A stretch of DNA of 11,353 nt from CBDTTM01 sp965363355 (GTDB taxonomy: Bacteria > Bacillota > Negativicutes > Selenomonadales > Selenomonadaceae). How positions within the stretch are numbered: position 1 is the first letter of the stretch; each line of letters starts with the position of its first letter. The translations under genes and the position numbers were made by a program. The stretch lies in the NCBI GenBank assembly GCA_965363355.1, contig CBDTTM010000075.1, positions 1 to 11,353 on the forward strand, given 5' to 3'. The notes below the pieces were generated by a model, which was given only the letters and a program-made list of their open reading frames with translations, was not told where the DNA came from and ran no database searches. This document shows, piece by piece, positions 1 through 6,185 of the stretch.

Positions 1-26
1 TTTAAATCATATAGAACGTAAAGGTT

Positions 27-90
27 GGAGGTCATTAGACAACTAAAGCCTGCCGGATATGTGCGAATACATATTTGGCAGGCTTTTTTT
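27..90 (+). promoter_or_regulatory. Attenuator-type RNA leader, copy 1
   Basis: This is a candidate cis-acting RNA leader ahead of the first transporter operon. A short stem TTAG/CTAA (35-38 with 43-46, loop ACAA 39-42) sits inside the block GGTCAT..AAGCCTGC (30-53). The block recurs at 5213-5236 ahead of the second transporter operon with 21 of 24 bases identical. Two of the three differences are the paired positions 36 and 45 (T-A here, C-G in the other copy), which supports a real RNA stem; the third is in the loop. Bases 29-32 can pair with 48-51, extended by G27-C53 across a G28/G52 mismatch. That pairing would compete with the terminator, whose 5' arm is 46-54. The promoter must lie at or left of the window edge. 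I do not recognise a known riboswitch class. The regulatory role is inferred; the repeat and pairings are visible. Confidence 0.65.
46..90 (+). terminator. Intrinsic terminator in leader 1
   Basis: The arms AAGCCTGCC (46-54) and GGCAGGCTT (77-85) are perfectly complementary. The stem continues through two G-U pairs (55-56 with 75-76) and ATATGT/ACATAT (57-62 with 69-74), giving a nearly unbroken hairpin with a small loop. Seven T residues (84-90) follow, the classic intrinsic terminator layout. It ends 19 bases before the first start codon and lies between leader and gene, so it most likely works as a conditional attenuator. It may also end transcripts arriving from upstream of the window. 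Confidence 0.85.
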
Positions 91-109
91 ATTAGAAAGA
101 GGTGGAAAA

Positions 110-1057
110 ATGAAAAAAATAAACATTTGGCTTCCCGTAATCTCGGGCTTGCTGGCAATGGTGCTGGATCTTTGTTTACCGAACTCATTTCGTTATGCAG
201 CCTTAAAGCAGCCGTATTTTTTATATGTTTTGCTGGCGGTAACCATTTTTTTTGCGATTGCGATGATTTTGTCTATTTTTAAAAATTCGGTGAGGCTTTG
301 GACACAGCATATTGGGCAGTTTGCCGGAGCAGTGCTTTTGTTTTTGAATGTGTTCAATATTGTAACCAAGAAACTGGCTCTTTTGCCAGTGATATTTTTT
401 CCGGCTCCGGATAAGATTTTTGGTGTTTTATTTGAGGATTGGAGTTTTTTAGCTGTCTGTGTATTTTCTTCGGCGAAGCTCTTGTTCACAGGTTTTGTCT
501 TTGGTGCCGTTGTGGGTTTTCTTACGGGAATTGCTGTTGGCTTTAGCCGGCAGGCGGCGTACTGGGTCAATCCTTTGGTGCGAATCTTGGGGCCGATTCC
601 GGCTACAGCTTGGATTCCCATTGTTTTGGTGAGTTTCCCGACGACCTTTTCTGCGAGCTGTTTTCTCATTGCTTTGGCGGTGTGGTTTCCTACCGCAGTT
701 ATGACGAGCAGCGGCATACTAAATGTAGAGAATGCCTATTTCGAAGTTTCGAGCACTTTGGGTGCCGGACGGTTTTACCAAATTTTCAAGGTGGGGATTC
801 CGGCGGCGATGCCGCATGTATTCATCGGACTTTTCAATGGAGCTTGTGCTTCGTTCATCACTTTGATGACCGCGGAAATGTTAGGGGTAAAAAATGGAAT
901 CGGCTGGTACATCAATTGGCAGAAGGATATGATGGCTTATGCCAATGTATATGCCGGACTCATCATTATTGCTGTGACCTTTTTTATCATCATTACGTTG
1001 CTATTTAAATTGAGGGATCATTTGCTTGTTTGGCAAAAGGGGGTCATTAAGTGGTAG
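110..1057 (+). CDS. SsuC/TauC-type ABC transporter permease with extended N-terminus
   Basis: This is the inner-membrane permease of a nitrate/sulfonate/taurine-type importer, 315 residues. The ATG at 110 is chosen because it follows AGAGGTGG (97-104). An in-frame ATG at 59 lies inside the terminator hairpin and has no ribosome binding site. The C-terminal two thirds is an ordinary BPD_transp_1 domain: the typical PAPDKIF entry (about 98-104), several membrane segments, and the EAA loop that docks the ATPase (about 210-235, with EVSSTLGAG and GIPAAMP). Family members are usually about 250-270 residues. This one carries about 90 extra N-terminal residues with roughly three hydrophobic segments (about 8-24, 34-57, 66-85). 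It overlaps the ATPase gene by 7 bases, so translation is probably coupled. The substrate cannot be read from sequence; an organosulfur compound is inferred from the shared leader and downstream genes. Confidence 0.88.
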   Translation: MKKINIWLPVISGLLAMVLDLCLPNSFRYAALKQPYFLYVLLAVTIFFAIAMILSIFKNSVRLWTQHIGQFAGAVLLFLNVFNIVTKKLALLPVIFFPAPDKIFGVLFEDWSFLAVCVFSSAKLLFTGFVFGAVVGFLTGIAVGFSRQAAYWVNPLVRILGPIPATAWIPIVLVSFPTTFSASCFLIALAVWFPTAVMTSSGILNVENAYFEVSSTLGAGRFYQIFKVGIPAAMPHVFIGLFNGACASFITLMTAEMLGVKNGIGWYINWQKDMMAYANVYAGLIIIAVTFFIIITLLFKLRDHLLVWQKGVIKW

Positions 1058-1830
1058 GGGAAATTCGTATCGAGGGCGTGGAAAAACGTTTTTTACAGCA
1101 AAGCGGAGACGAGGTCATTGCCTTGTCGGGAATTGATCTGAAAATCGAAGCAGGTGAATTTGTATCTTTTATCGGGGCTTCTGGTTGCGGTAAATCGACG
1201 CTTTTGCGTTTGATTGCCGGACTGAATCAAGCGGATGCTGGCAAGCTATACATTGATGAAGAGGAGATCAGTGCCCCATCGTATGAGCGCGGGCTGGTAT
1301 TTCAAAATCCGATGCTTTTCCCTTGGCTGGATATTTATCATAATGTAGCTTTTGGTCTTAAGGCGAGAGGTATTTACAAGGAGAAAAAAGCAGATGTGCA
1401 GCGTTTCTTATCCTTGGTCGGACTTGATGATTTCCATCATTCGTATCCGCATCAACTCTCTGGCGGCATGGCGCAAAGGGCTTCACTGGCGAGAGCACTC
1501 GTCAATCATCCTAAAGTTTTATTGCTCGATGAGCCGTTGGGCGCGCTCGATGCATTTACACGCATGCAGATGCAAGATGAATTGCTGCGGATTTGGCACG
1601 AACGCAAGACGACAATGATCATGGTTACGCATGATGTAGATGAGGCGATTTATCTTTCGGATCGCATTGTCGTGATGACGCCTCGTCCAGCCAAAGTGAA
1701 ACGGTGCATTGAGGTCAACATTCCACGGCCTAGAGATCGCGGCGACGGTGATTTTTTAAAATTGCGTTCCGAAATATTGAAAATTCTCGACTTTGCTGGC
1801 CGGGGACAAGAACCGGAATATTATTTATAG
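1051..1830 (+). CDS. SsuB/TauB-type ABC transporter ATP-binding protein
   Basis: This is the cytoplasmic ATPase driving the importer formed with the permease before it and the lipoprotein after it. All core motifs of the 259-residue protein are intact: Walker A GASGCGKST (42-50), Q-loop Gln85, signature LSGGMAQ (136-142), Walker B VLLLDE with catalytic Glu161, D-loop GALD and H-loop His194 in VTHDVDEA. The signature context and the post-H-loop region (VVMTPRPAKV) match the nitrate/sulfonate/taurine subfamily. The start is a GTG at 1051 preceded by AAGGGGG (1038-1044), overlapping the permease stop. Length is normal for the family. The family call is firm; the ligand imported is not known. Confidence 0.93.
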   Translation: MVGEIRIEGVEKRFLQQSGDEVIALSGIDLKIEAGEFVSFIGASGCGKSTLLRLIAGLNQADAGKLYIDEEEISAPSYERGLVFQNPMLFPWLDIYHNVAFGLKARGIYKEKKADVQRFLSLVGLDDFHHSYPHQLSGGMAQRASLARALVNHPKVLLLDEPLGALDAFTRMQMQDELLRIWHERKTTMIMVTHDVDEAIYLSDRIVVMTPRPAKVKRCIEVNIPRPRDRGDGDFLKLRSEILKILDFAGRGQEPEYYL

Positions 1831-1846
1831 GAGAGTGCAGGCAAAA

Positions 1847-2845
1847 ATGAAAAAGAAATATATATGGATGGTCTTAGGAATAGTGGGGATATTTCTTACT
1901 GCGGCATGTGGGCAGCCGCAAGCGGAAAAAGCAGATGATACTGTTTTGAAGATTGGGTACAGTGGAAGTTTATGCGAAGCTCCTGTGCATATTGCTTTAG
2001 AAAAGGGATTCTTTGAAAAGGAAGGCTTGAAAGTGGATTTGATCAAATTGGCCCCGGGAACTGCATTTGAGGCAGTTACGGCAGGACAAGTCGATGCTGG
2101 TTTTGGGCTTTTGTCAAGCCTCATTCAGCCGTTGTCGAATGGTTTGCCAATCAAAATCACATCAGGCCTTCATACGGGCTGTGATAAAGTGTTAGCGCCT
2201 AAAGATAGTGCAATAAAAACACTTGGGGACTTAAAGGGCAAAAGAATCGGTGTTCCGAGCATGAATAGCAGCCCGATTATTTTTGCTAAGCGGGCACTTG
2301 CTGATGCGGGAATCAATGTCACTGAAAAAAATCCAGAGGTGGAGTTTGTCGTATTTGGTCCATCTGAGCTAGCTTTAGCGCTGCAACGAGGGGCTGTAGA
2401 TGCCTTGGCGATGAATGATCCTACTGCATCAGTTGCAATGAAGGAAAACAATTTGGTGACGTTAGCCGATTCAGCGGTAACGCCTCCTTATAATACGCAG
2501 TATTGCTGCACCGCTTACGTGCGCGATAATATTGCAGCGGAGCATCCAGAAATTGCTGCTAAGTACACGCGAGCCATGCAAGCTGCTAGTGCCTGGATTG
2601 CAGAACATCAAGACGAAACGGCAAAAATCCAGGTGGAGAAAAAATGGGTGCCGGGCGATCCGGTTTTCAATGCAGCGATATTGAAGACGTATAATTATAT
2701 CCCGTCGGCTAAAGGGGCATATGATGCCTTTAGCATCACAGCCAAACAGTTGCAGCAAGTTGGTATGCTGGATGATAAAGTCGATGTGGAAAGCCTGCAA
2801 AAAAATAGCTTTTTACTTTTTGACGAAAAAGAAGGAATTCGCTAA
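1847..2845 (+). CDS. NMT1/SsuA-like substrate-binding lipoprotein
   Basis: This is the extracytoplasmic substrate-capture protein of the importer, 332 residues. The ATG at 1847 gives a proper lipoprotein signal: MKKK, a hydrophobic core, then LTAAC with Cys21 as lipidation site. It follows AGGAG at 1829-1833; the longer reading from 1793 would lie inside the ATPase gene. The mature part has the NMT1/SsuA pattern: a beta strand LKIGYSG (34-40), the ALEKGFF helix (50-56), GTAFEAVTAGQVDAGFG (71-87), and LGDLKGKRIGVPS (126-138) opening the second lobe. Besides Cys21 it holds Cys43, Cys112 (in GLHTGC) and adjacent Cys220-Cys221, unusual for this fold and possibly ligand- or metal-binding. Aliphatic sulfonates, taurine, pyrimidine precursors and other small anions are all known ligands of the superfamily, so substrate assignment stays open. 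Confidence 0.87.
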   Translation: MKKKYIWMVLGIVGIFLTAACGQPQAEKADDTVLKIGYSGSLCEAPVHIALEKGFFEKEGLKVDLIKLAPGTAFEAVTAGQVDAGFGLLSSLIQPLSNGLPIKITSGLHTGCDKVLAPKDSAIKTLGDLKGKRIGVPSMNSSPIIFAKRALADAGINVTEKNPEVEFVVFGPSELALALQRGAVDALAMNDPTASVAMKENNLVTLADSAVTPPYNTQYCCTAYVRDNIAAEHPEIAAKYTRAMQAASAWIAEHQDETAKIQVEKKWVPGDPVFNAAILKTYNYIPSAKGAYDAFSITAKQLQQVGMLDDKVDVESLQKNSFLLFDEKEGIR

Positions 2846-2865
2846 ATCAGATGGAGGAATGTGTT

Positions 2866-3267
2866 ATGCGAGGTGAACGATTGAGCCGTTGGATCTTGCT
2901 TTTAAGTAGTATGGCTTTACTTTTTTTGCCGTATGTTTTTCCGATATGTCCCGTAATGGGGAAGCCAATGCGTTGCTTTTTCACGTATCGAGCTGAATTC
3001 TTGTTTGCACTTTTGGCAATTGTACAATCCTTGCTGCTATTTTGGGCACAGCAGCAAGAGACAAAGAAGGCCATCAGCATTTTATTGTTGTTCACTGCCA
3101 TTATTTTATGGTTCTTGCCATATTCCTTTGTCCTTGGAATCTGCGCTCATGGTGACAGTCCTTGCCATGTGACGACTTTTTGGGTCCGTCTCGTCAGTGC
3201 ACTTTTGGCACTGAGCAGCATGGTCAGTATTTGGTTCAACCGCGGCGGGAAAAGCGAGCGTCGTTGA
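2866..3267 (+). CDS. Small four-helix membrane protein, probably DUF4418 family
   Basis: This is a 133-residue integral membrane protein of unknown function. The ATG at 2866 is preferred over 2851 because GGAGG (2853-2857) sits 8 bases before it; the upstream ATG overlaps that site. Four hydrophobic segments are visible (about 8-26, 44-61, 68-90, 106-124). The chain is an internal duplication. The first half has FLPY (20-23) then ICPVMGKPMRC (27-37) and ALLA. The second half has FLPY (83-86) then ICAHGDSPCH (92-101) and ALLA. Each half thus presents two cysteines (28/37 and 93/100) with nearby Met or His (Met31, Met35, His95, His101), suggestive of metal or disulfide chemistry. I associate this architecture with DUF4418, often beside FtsX/MacB-type transporters as here. 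Function is not known to me. Confidence 0.72.
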   Translation: MRGERLSRWILLLSSMALLFLPYVFPICPVMGKPMRCFFTYRAEFLFALLAIVQSLLLFWAQQQETKKAISILLLFTAIILWFLPYSFVLGICAHGDSPCHVTTFWVRLVSALLALSSMVSIWFNRGGKSERR

Positions 3268-3268
3268 A

Positions 3269-4468
3269 ATGGTAATACTGATTTTAAAGGCATTGAGATA
3301 TAGGTCTTGGCAGACTAGTGGTATTATTTTCTTGGTCTCTCTGGCTGTGGCCGCCATTTTTGCGGTCACTCTTTTGAATCAAGGAATGAAAAATGGCAGT
3401 GAACAAGCAAAAGATCGCCTGGGAGCTGATCTTTTGGTCATCCCGGCGGGAGCACAAGTGGCGCCGGGGGAAATATTTTATGGAGGTGCTCCGCAAAATA
3501 TTTATATGCCGCAGTCTGTAGCTGAAAGCATCGGGCAAGTTCCGGGAATCAAGCGTTCAACGGCACAGTTTTTTACGCAGACGCTGGCGGAAGATTGCTG
3601 CGATGTCGGCGAGGTTTTACGCCTGGTTGGCATAGAGGGAGATTCTGATTGGATCACTGCCTCATGGCGGCAGGAAAAAGGCGGGCGAACACTGGCAGCA
3701 GATGAGGTACTGCTTGGTAGTCAGGTCGCGGCGGGGCAATCCAAACAGTTTTTTTTGCTGGGGAAAATGTTCCGCGTAGCCGGGGTTTTAGCGCCGAGTG
3801 GGACCGGCATCGATCGCTCTATTTTTCTCGATATGGATACAGCACGTAAATTGGCGTCAGAGACGCCAAGTCTAAAGCCTTTGTTTTCAGGGCTGGCGGC
3901 AAAAGAAGATTTGGTTTCAGCGGTACTCGTGGAGCTAAAACCGGAAGCTTCGGCTAAAGAAGTGCAGGCTCAATTGCAGGCAATTCCCGGTGTGCAGGTT
4001 TTTTCTGCAGTGGAAGGCAAAAAACAGATGGAACAAGAATTGACGATGCTCATGCGGCTCTTTTTCTTTATGAGTGCTATGGTGATTTTTGCCGCACTTT
4101 CCCAATTGTTGACAAGAGCCTATGAACAGGTGCAAAGCAGACGCGGCGAGTGGGGGCCTTATATCGCTTTAGGGCTTACGCCTTTAAGATTGGCTGGCTT
4201 GATCGTAGGTGAGTCTTTGCTGGTTTGTGCTTTGGGAGGCGCAATGGGCTTGATTCTAGGCTTTGCTGGTTATCAAGGAATATGGGCATTTATCGGAAAT
4301 TATCAATCCTTCCCTTTCTTGCCGTTAGCGGCAGAAAATGAAGTTTTGTGGGCCTTTGTGATCTGGGGGGCAATGCTGGTTCTTGGCGGTCTGTCGGCAC
4401 TTTATCCGGCACTTCGCTGCAGTTATTTGTCAGCAGTGGATACATTTTGTCAAAGTGATTTTGAGTAG
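3269..4468 (+). CDS. MacB/FtsX-type ABC transporter permease
   Basis: This membrane subunit of a type VII (MacB/LolCDE-like) ABC system has 399 residues. The layout is typical: one N-terminal membrane helix (about 16-37), a large extracytoplasmic MacB periplasmic-core-like domain (about 40-255), then three membrane helices (about 261-282, 305-335, 357-380) forming the FtsX domain. The C-terminus ends with the usual YPALR-like stretch and short tail. The sequence GADLLVIPAG (52-61) is characteristic of the core domain. A Cys-Cys pair (110-111) lies in that domain. The start codon is one base after the preceding stop and lacks a clear ribosome binding site, so translational coupling is likely. 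Type VII systems act by mechanotransmission or by export/lipoprotein handling rather than import. No membrane-fusion partner is present, and the substrate is unknown. Confidence 0.88.
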   Translation: MVILILKALRYRSWQTSGIIFLVSLAVAAIFAVTLLNQGMKNGSEQAKDRLGADLLVIPAGAQVAPGEIFYGGAPQNIYMPQSVAESIGQVPGIKRSTAQFFTQTLAEDCCDVGEVLRLVGIEGDSDWITASWRQEKGGRTLAADEVLLGSQVAAGQSKQFFLLGKMFRVAGVLAPSGTGIDRSIFLDMDTARKLASETPSLKPLFSGLAAKEDLVSAVLVELKPEASAKEVQAQLQAIPGVQVFSAVEGKKQMEQELTMLMRLFFFMSAMVIFAALSQLLTRAYEQVQSRRGEWGPYIALGLTPLRLAGLIVGESLLVCALGGAMGLILGFAGYQGIWAFIGNYQSFPFLPLAAENEVLWAFVIWGAMLVLGGLSALYPALRCSYLSAVDTFCQSDFE

Positions 4469-4479
4469 GGAGCAAAACT

Positions 4480-5139
4480 ATGTTGTTTAAAGCAGAAAAT
4501 ATAGTAAAGCATTATGACGGAAAGCTGGTTTTGAAAAAGGCAACGCTGGCTGTCGAATCAGGTACTTGTGTTTCAATTATGGGGGAGTCTGGAAGCGGCA
4601 AGAGTACATTGCTTTCTATTTTAGGGCTCTTGCAGTTGCCAGATGATGGTGAAATTGAAATTGATGGTAAGGCGGTCTCGTCATTGTCAATACAGAAGCG
4701 GAGTTGTTTACGGCAAAAAATCGGTATGGTGTTTCAACGGACGCGAGTGGTTTCTTCACTTACGGTAAAGGAGAATATTTTATTGCCAGCTGTGCTTTGT
4801 GGACAAGTAAAGTTTTATCAGAAAAGGGCATTGTATTTGATGGAGCTGCTTGCGATTTCTGCGGTAAAAGATCTTTATCCGTATCAATTGAGTTTGGGAC
4901 AGCTGCGGCGCGCTGCTGTGGCCCGGGCAGCTTTGTTGCAGCCACCGCTAATATTGGCAGATGAGCCAAGCAATGACCTTGATGCCCAAAATGCGGCGTC
5001 TGTTTGGCAGGTATTCATGGAGGCCAAAGCTGCCGGATCGGGAATCCTTGTGGTTACGCATGATGAAAAACTTGCAATCCATTCGGATAAAAGGCTGGAA
5101 TTGTCAGATGGCGAGCTTTTTTCAAAACAAATTGCTTGA
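4480..5139 (+). CDS. MacB/LolD-type ABC transporter ATP-binding protein
   Basis: This 219-residue ATPase most likely pairs with the FtsX-type permease ending 11 bases upstream. It has Walker A GESGSGKST (35-43), Q-loop Gln86 in FQRT, Walker B LILADE with catalytic Glu162, a D-loop NDLD and H-loop His194 in VTHDE. The signature reads LSLGQ (137-141) instead of LSGGQ, a substitution at the third position; the conserved Ser and second Gly remain. Length and the short C-terminus match the LolD/MacB ATPase group. The ribosome binding site AGGGAG (4467-4472) overlaps the previous stop. It is the last gene of the first unit; its stop codon overlaps the -35 box of the next promoter. No separate terminator is visible, so the leader 2 terminator may end this transcript. 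Confidence 0.9.
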   Translation: MLFKAENIVKHYDGKLVLKKATLAVESGTCVSIMGESGSGKSTLLSILGLLQLPDDGEIEIDGKAVSSLSIQKRSCLRQKIGMVFQRTRVVSSLTVKENILLPAVLCGQVKFYQKRALYLMELLAISAVKDLYPYQLSLGQLRRAAVARAALLQPPLILADEPSNDLDAQNAASVWQVFMEAKAAGSGILVVTHDEKLAIHSDKRLELSDGELFSKQIA

Positions 5140-5169
5140 CAAAAGCCGTTGATGTGGCTAGTATATAAT
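5136..5169 (+). promoter_or_regulatory. Sigma-A type promoter of the second operon
   Basis: A perfect -35 box TTGACA (5136-5141) is followed after 17 bases by TAGTAT (5159-5164), a 4/6 match to the -10 consensus. A perfect TATAAT lies at 5164-5169 but at a long 22-base spacing. The true -10 is one of these overlapping hexamers. The -35 box overlaps the TGA stop of the upstream ATPase gene (5137-5139). A start near 5171-5177 would give an untranslated leader of about 125 bases containing the conserved RNA element. Assigned from sequence only. Confidence 0.7.
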
Positions 5170-5209
5170 ATATTAAAAGTAAACATATATGAAAACAAAT
5201 TAATGAACT

Positions 5210-5279
5210 GCGGGTCATCAGAAAACTGAAGCCTGCTGCATTTTTGGCTATGACGGCCGATGTGCAGCAGGCTTTTTTT
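5210..5279 (+). promoter_or_regulatory. Attenuator-type RNA leader, copy 2
   Basis: This is the second copy of the leader at 27-90, here ahead of the amino acid type importer and the nitrogenase-like genes. The inner stem is TCAG/CTGA (5218-5221 with 5226-5229), loop AAAA. Relative to copy 1 the second pair changed from T-A to C-G on both sides, a compensatory change. The outer stem GCGGGT (5210-5215) can pair with GCCTGC (5231-5236), six pairs including two G-U. Its 3' arm is also the 5' arm of the terminator, so the two folds exclude each other as in transcription attenuation. The identity of the ligand or protein is unknown. Sulfur status is a plausible input given the genes controlled, but this is inference. 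Confidence 0.68.
5229..5279 (+). terminator. Intrinsic terminator in leader 2
   Basis: A 12-base-pair perfect stem is formed by 5229-5240 (AAGCCTGCTGCA) and 5263-5274 (TGCAGCAGGCTT), with a small GGC/GCC pairing inside the loop (5246-5248 with 5256-5258). Seven T residues follow (5273-5279). It lies between promoter and first gene, 21 bases before the start codon, so it should act as a conditional attenuator. It is also the only terminator visible after the first operon. Confidence 0.87.
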
Positions 5280-5300
5280 CGCAGAAAAGGGGTAGAGAAA

Positions 5301-6179
5301 ATGGCAAAGAGATGGATTCGACTTTTTTTCAGAGTCAAAGGCGGACAAAGAGTACTTCGGATTTTGAGTGTAGTCACGATTACGGTTTTGAGCATAGGGC
5401 TGCTTGCTGGTTGTGGCAGCCAGGGGGATGCCGGGGCAAAAACTGGTACGACAGATGCTAAGACCGTAATTGTTGGAACGGGCAATGGGTATGAGCCGTA
5501 TTGCTATCTTGATAACGATGGCAATCTCGCTGGATATGAGTATGAAGTCTTAAAGGCGGTCAACGAGCTTTTGCCGCAGTATAAATTTGAGTATCAAACA
5601 TATGATTTTGCCAATGTGCTTTTGTCGTTGGATGCCGGAAAAATCGACATCGGGGCTCATCAATATGAGATCAATGAGGAACGACAGAAAAAATATCTTT
5701 TTGGTAAAGAAAGCTATACGACCTATACCACATACATTACGGTCGCAGCAGACAATGATACCATCCATTCGCTCGCTGATTTGCAGGGAAAAAAAGTGAT
5801 GACTTCAACGGGAAGCAATACGACGTATTTACTGGAAAAATACAACGCAGAGCATGCAGATCATCCAATCGAGCTCGTGTATGTAGATCACAGTACCGAT
5901 GAAGAAACTGTCGTGGGAATAAAAAATCATGTTTGGGATGCAACGGTCATGACCAAACGAGATGCCGCCAAAAGGAATCGCGCCTTTGGCAATGGTACGC
6001 AGGTATTAAAACAGGTTGGCGATCCGATAGCGACATCGTATACGTACTGGGTATACAGAAAAGACAATCCAGAACTGCAGGAAGCAGTCGATGGAGCCCT
6101 TAAAAAGCTCAAGGAATCAGGGAAGCTGGCAGAGATTTCAAAGAAGGTTCTAGGTGATGATTACACGGAAAGTGAGTGA
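5301..6179 (+). CDS. Amino acid type substrate-binding lipoprotein (SBP_bac_3, cystine/thioether-like)
   Basis: This is the extracytoplasmic binding protein of a polar amino acid type ABC importer, 292 residues. The start at 5301 follows AAGGGG (5287-5292); the in-frame ATG at 5244 lies in the terminator loop and is rejected. It has a basic N-terminus, a hydrophobic segment (about 19-37) and lipobox LLAGC with lipidated Cys38. The mature part fits SBP_bac_3: YEPYCYLDNDGNLAGYEYEV (64-83), LDAGKIDIGAH (110-120), and NEERQKKYLF where Arg128 is expected to bind the ligand carboxylate. LADLQGKKV (158-166) opens the second lobe, and Asp213 in WDATV is the usual ligand-side acid. It resembles the TcyJ/TcyK group, known in Bacillus to carry cystine and S-methylcysteine-type compounds. 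With a nitrogenase-like reductase and cysteine synthase downstream, a sulfur amino acid or thioether ligand is likely but unproven. Confidence 0.88.
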   Translation: MAKRWIRLFFRVKGGQRVLRILSVVTITVLSIGLLAGCGSQGDAGAKTGTTDAKTVIVGTGNGYEPYCYLDNDGNLAGYEYEVLKAVNELLPQYKFEYQTYDFANVLLSLDAGKIDIGAHQYEINEERQKKYLFGKESYTTYTTYITVAADNDTIHSLADLQGKKVMTSTGSNTTYLLEKYNAEHADHPIELVYVDHSTDEETVVGIKNHVWDATVMTKRDAAKRNRAFGNGTQVLKQVGDPIATSYTYWVYRKDNPELQEAVDGALKKLKESGKLAEISKKVLGDDYTESE

Positions 6180-6185
6180 GGTAAA

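Noticed and set aside
30..53. The conserved block as a protein-binding DNA operator rather than RNA
   Set aside because: The compensatory change within the small stem and the overlap with a terminator arm favour RNA structure, though DNA binding is not formally excluded.
59..109. Longer N-terminus for the first permease from ATG 59
   Set aside because: The start lies inside the terminator hairpin; ATG 110 has a good ribosome binding site and starts with a typical membrane protein N-terminus.
25..282. Open frame starting at TTG 25 and running through the leader
   Set aside because: It overlaps the terminator hairpin and the permease gene in another frame, and the product has no recognisable features.
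193..717. Antisense open frame of 174 codons
   Set aside because: It is a shadow of the permease gene, lacks a convincing ribosome binding site, and matches no family I recognise.
5203..5229. An 8-codon leader peptide with a Cys codon in leader 2 (ATG at 5203, TGA at 5227-5229)
   Set aside because: No ribosome binding site precedes it and copy 1 has no matching short frame, so classic ribosome-mediated attenuation is not supported.
5244..5300. Longer N-terminus for the second binding protein from ATG 5244
   Set aside because: It is within the terminator loop; ATG 5301 has a ribosome binding site and yields a proper lipoprotein signal.
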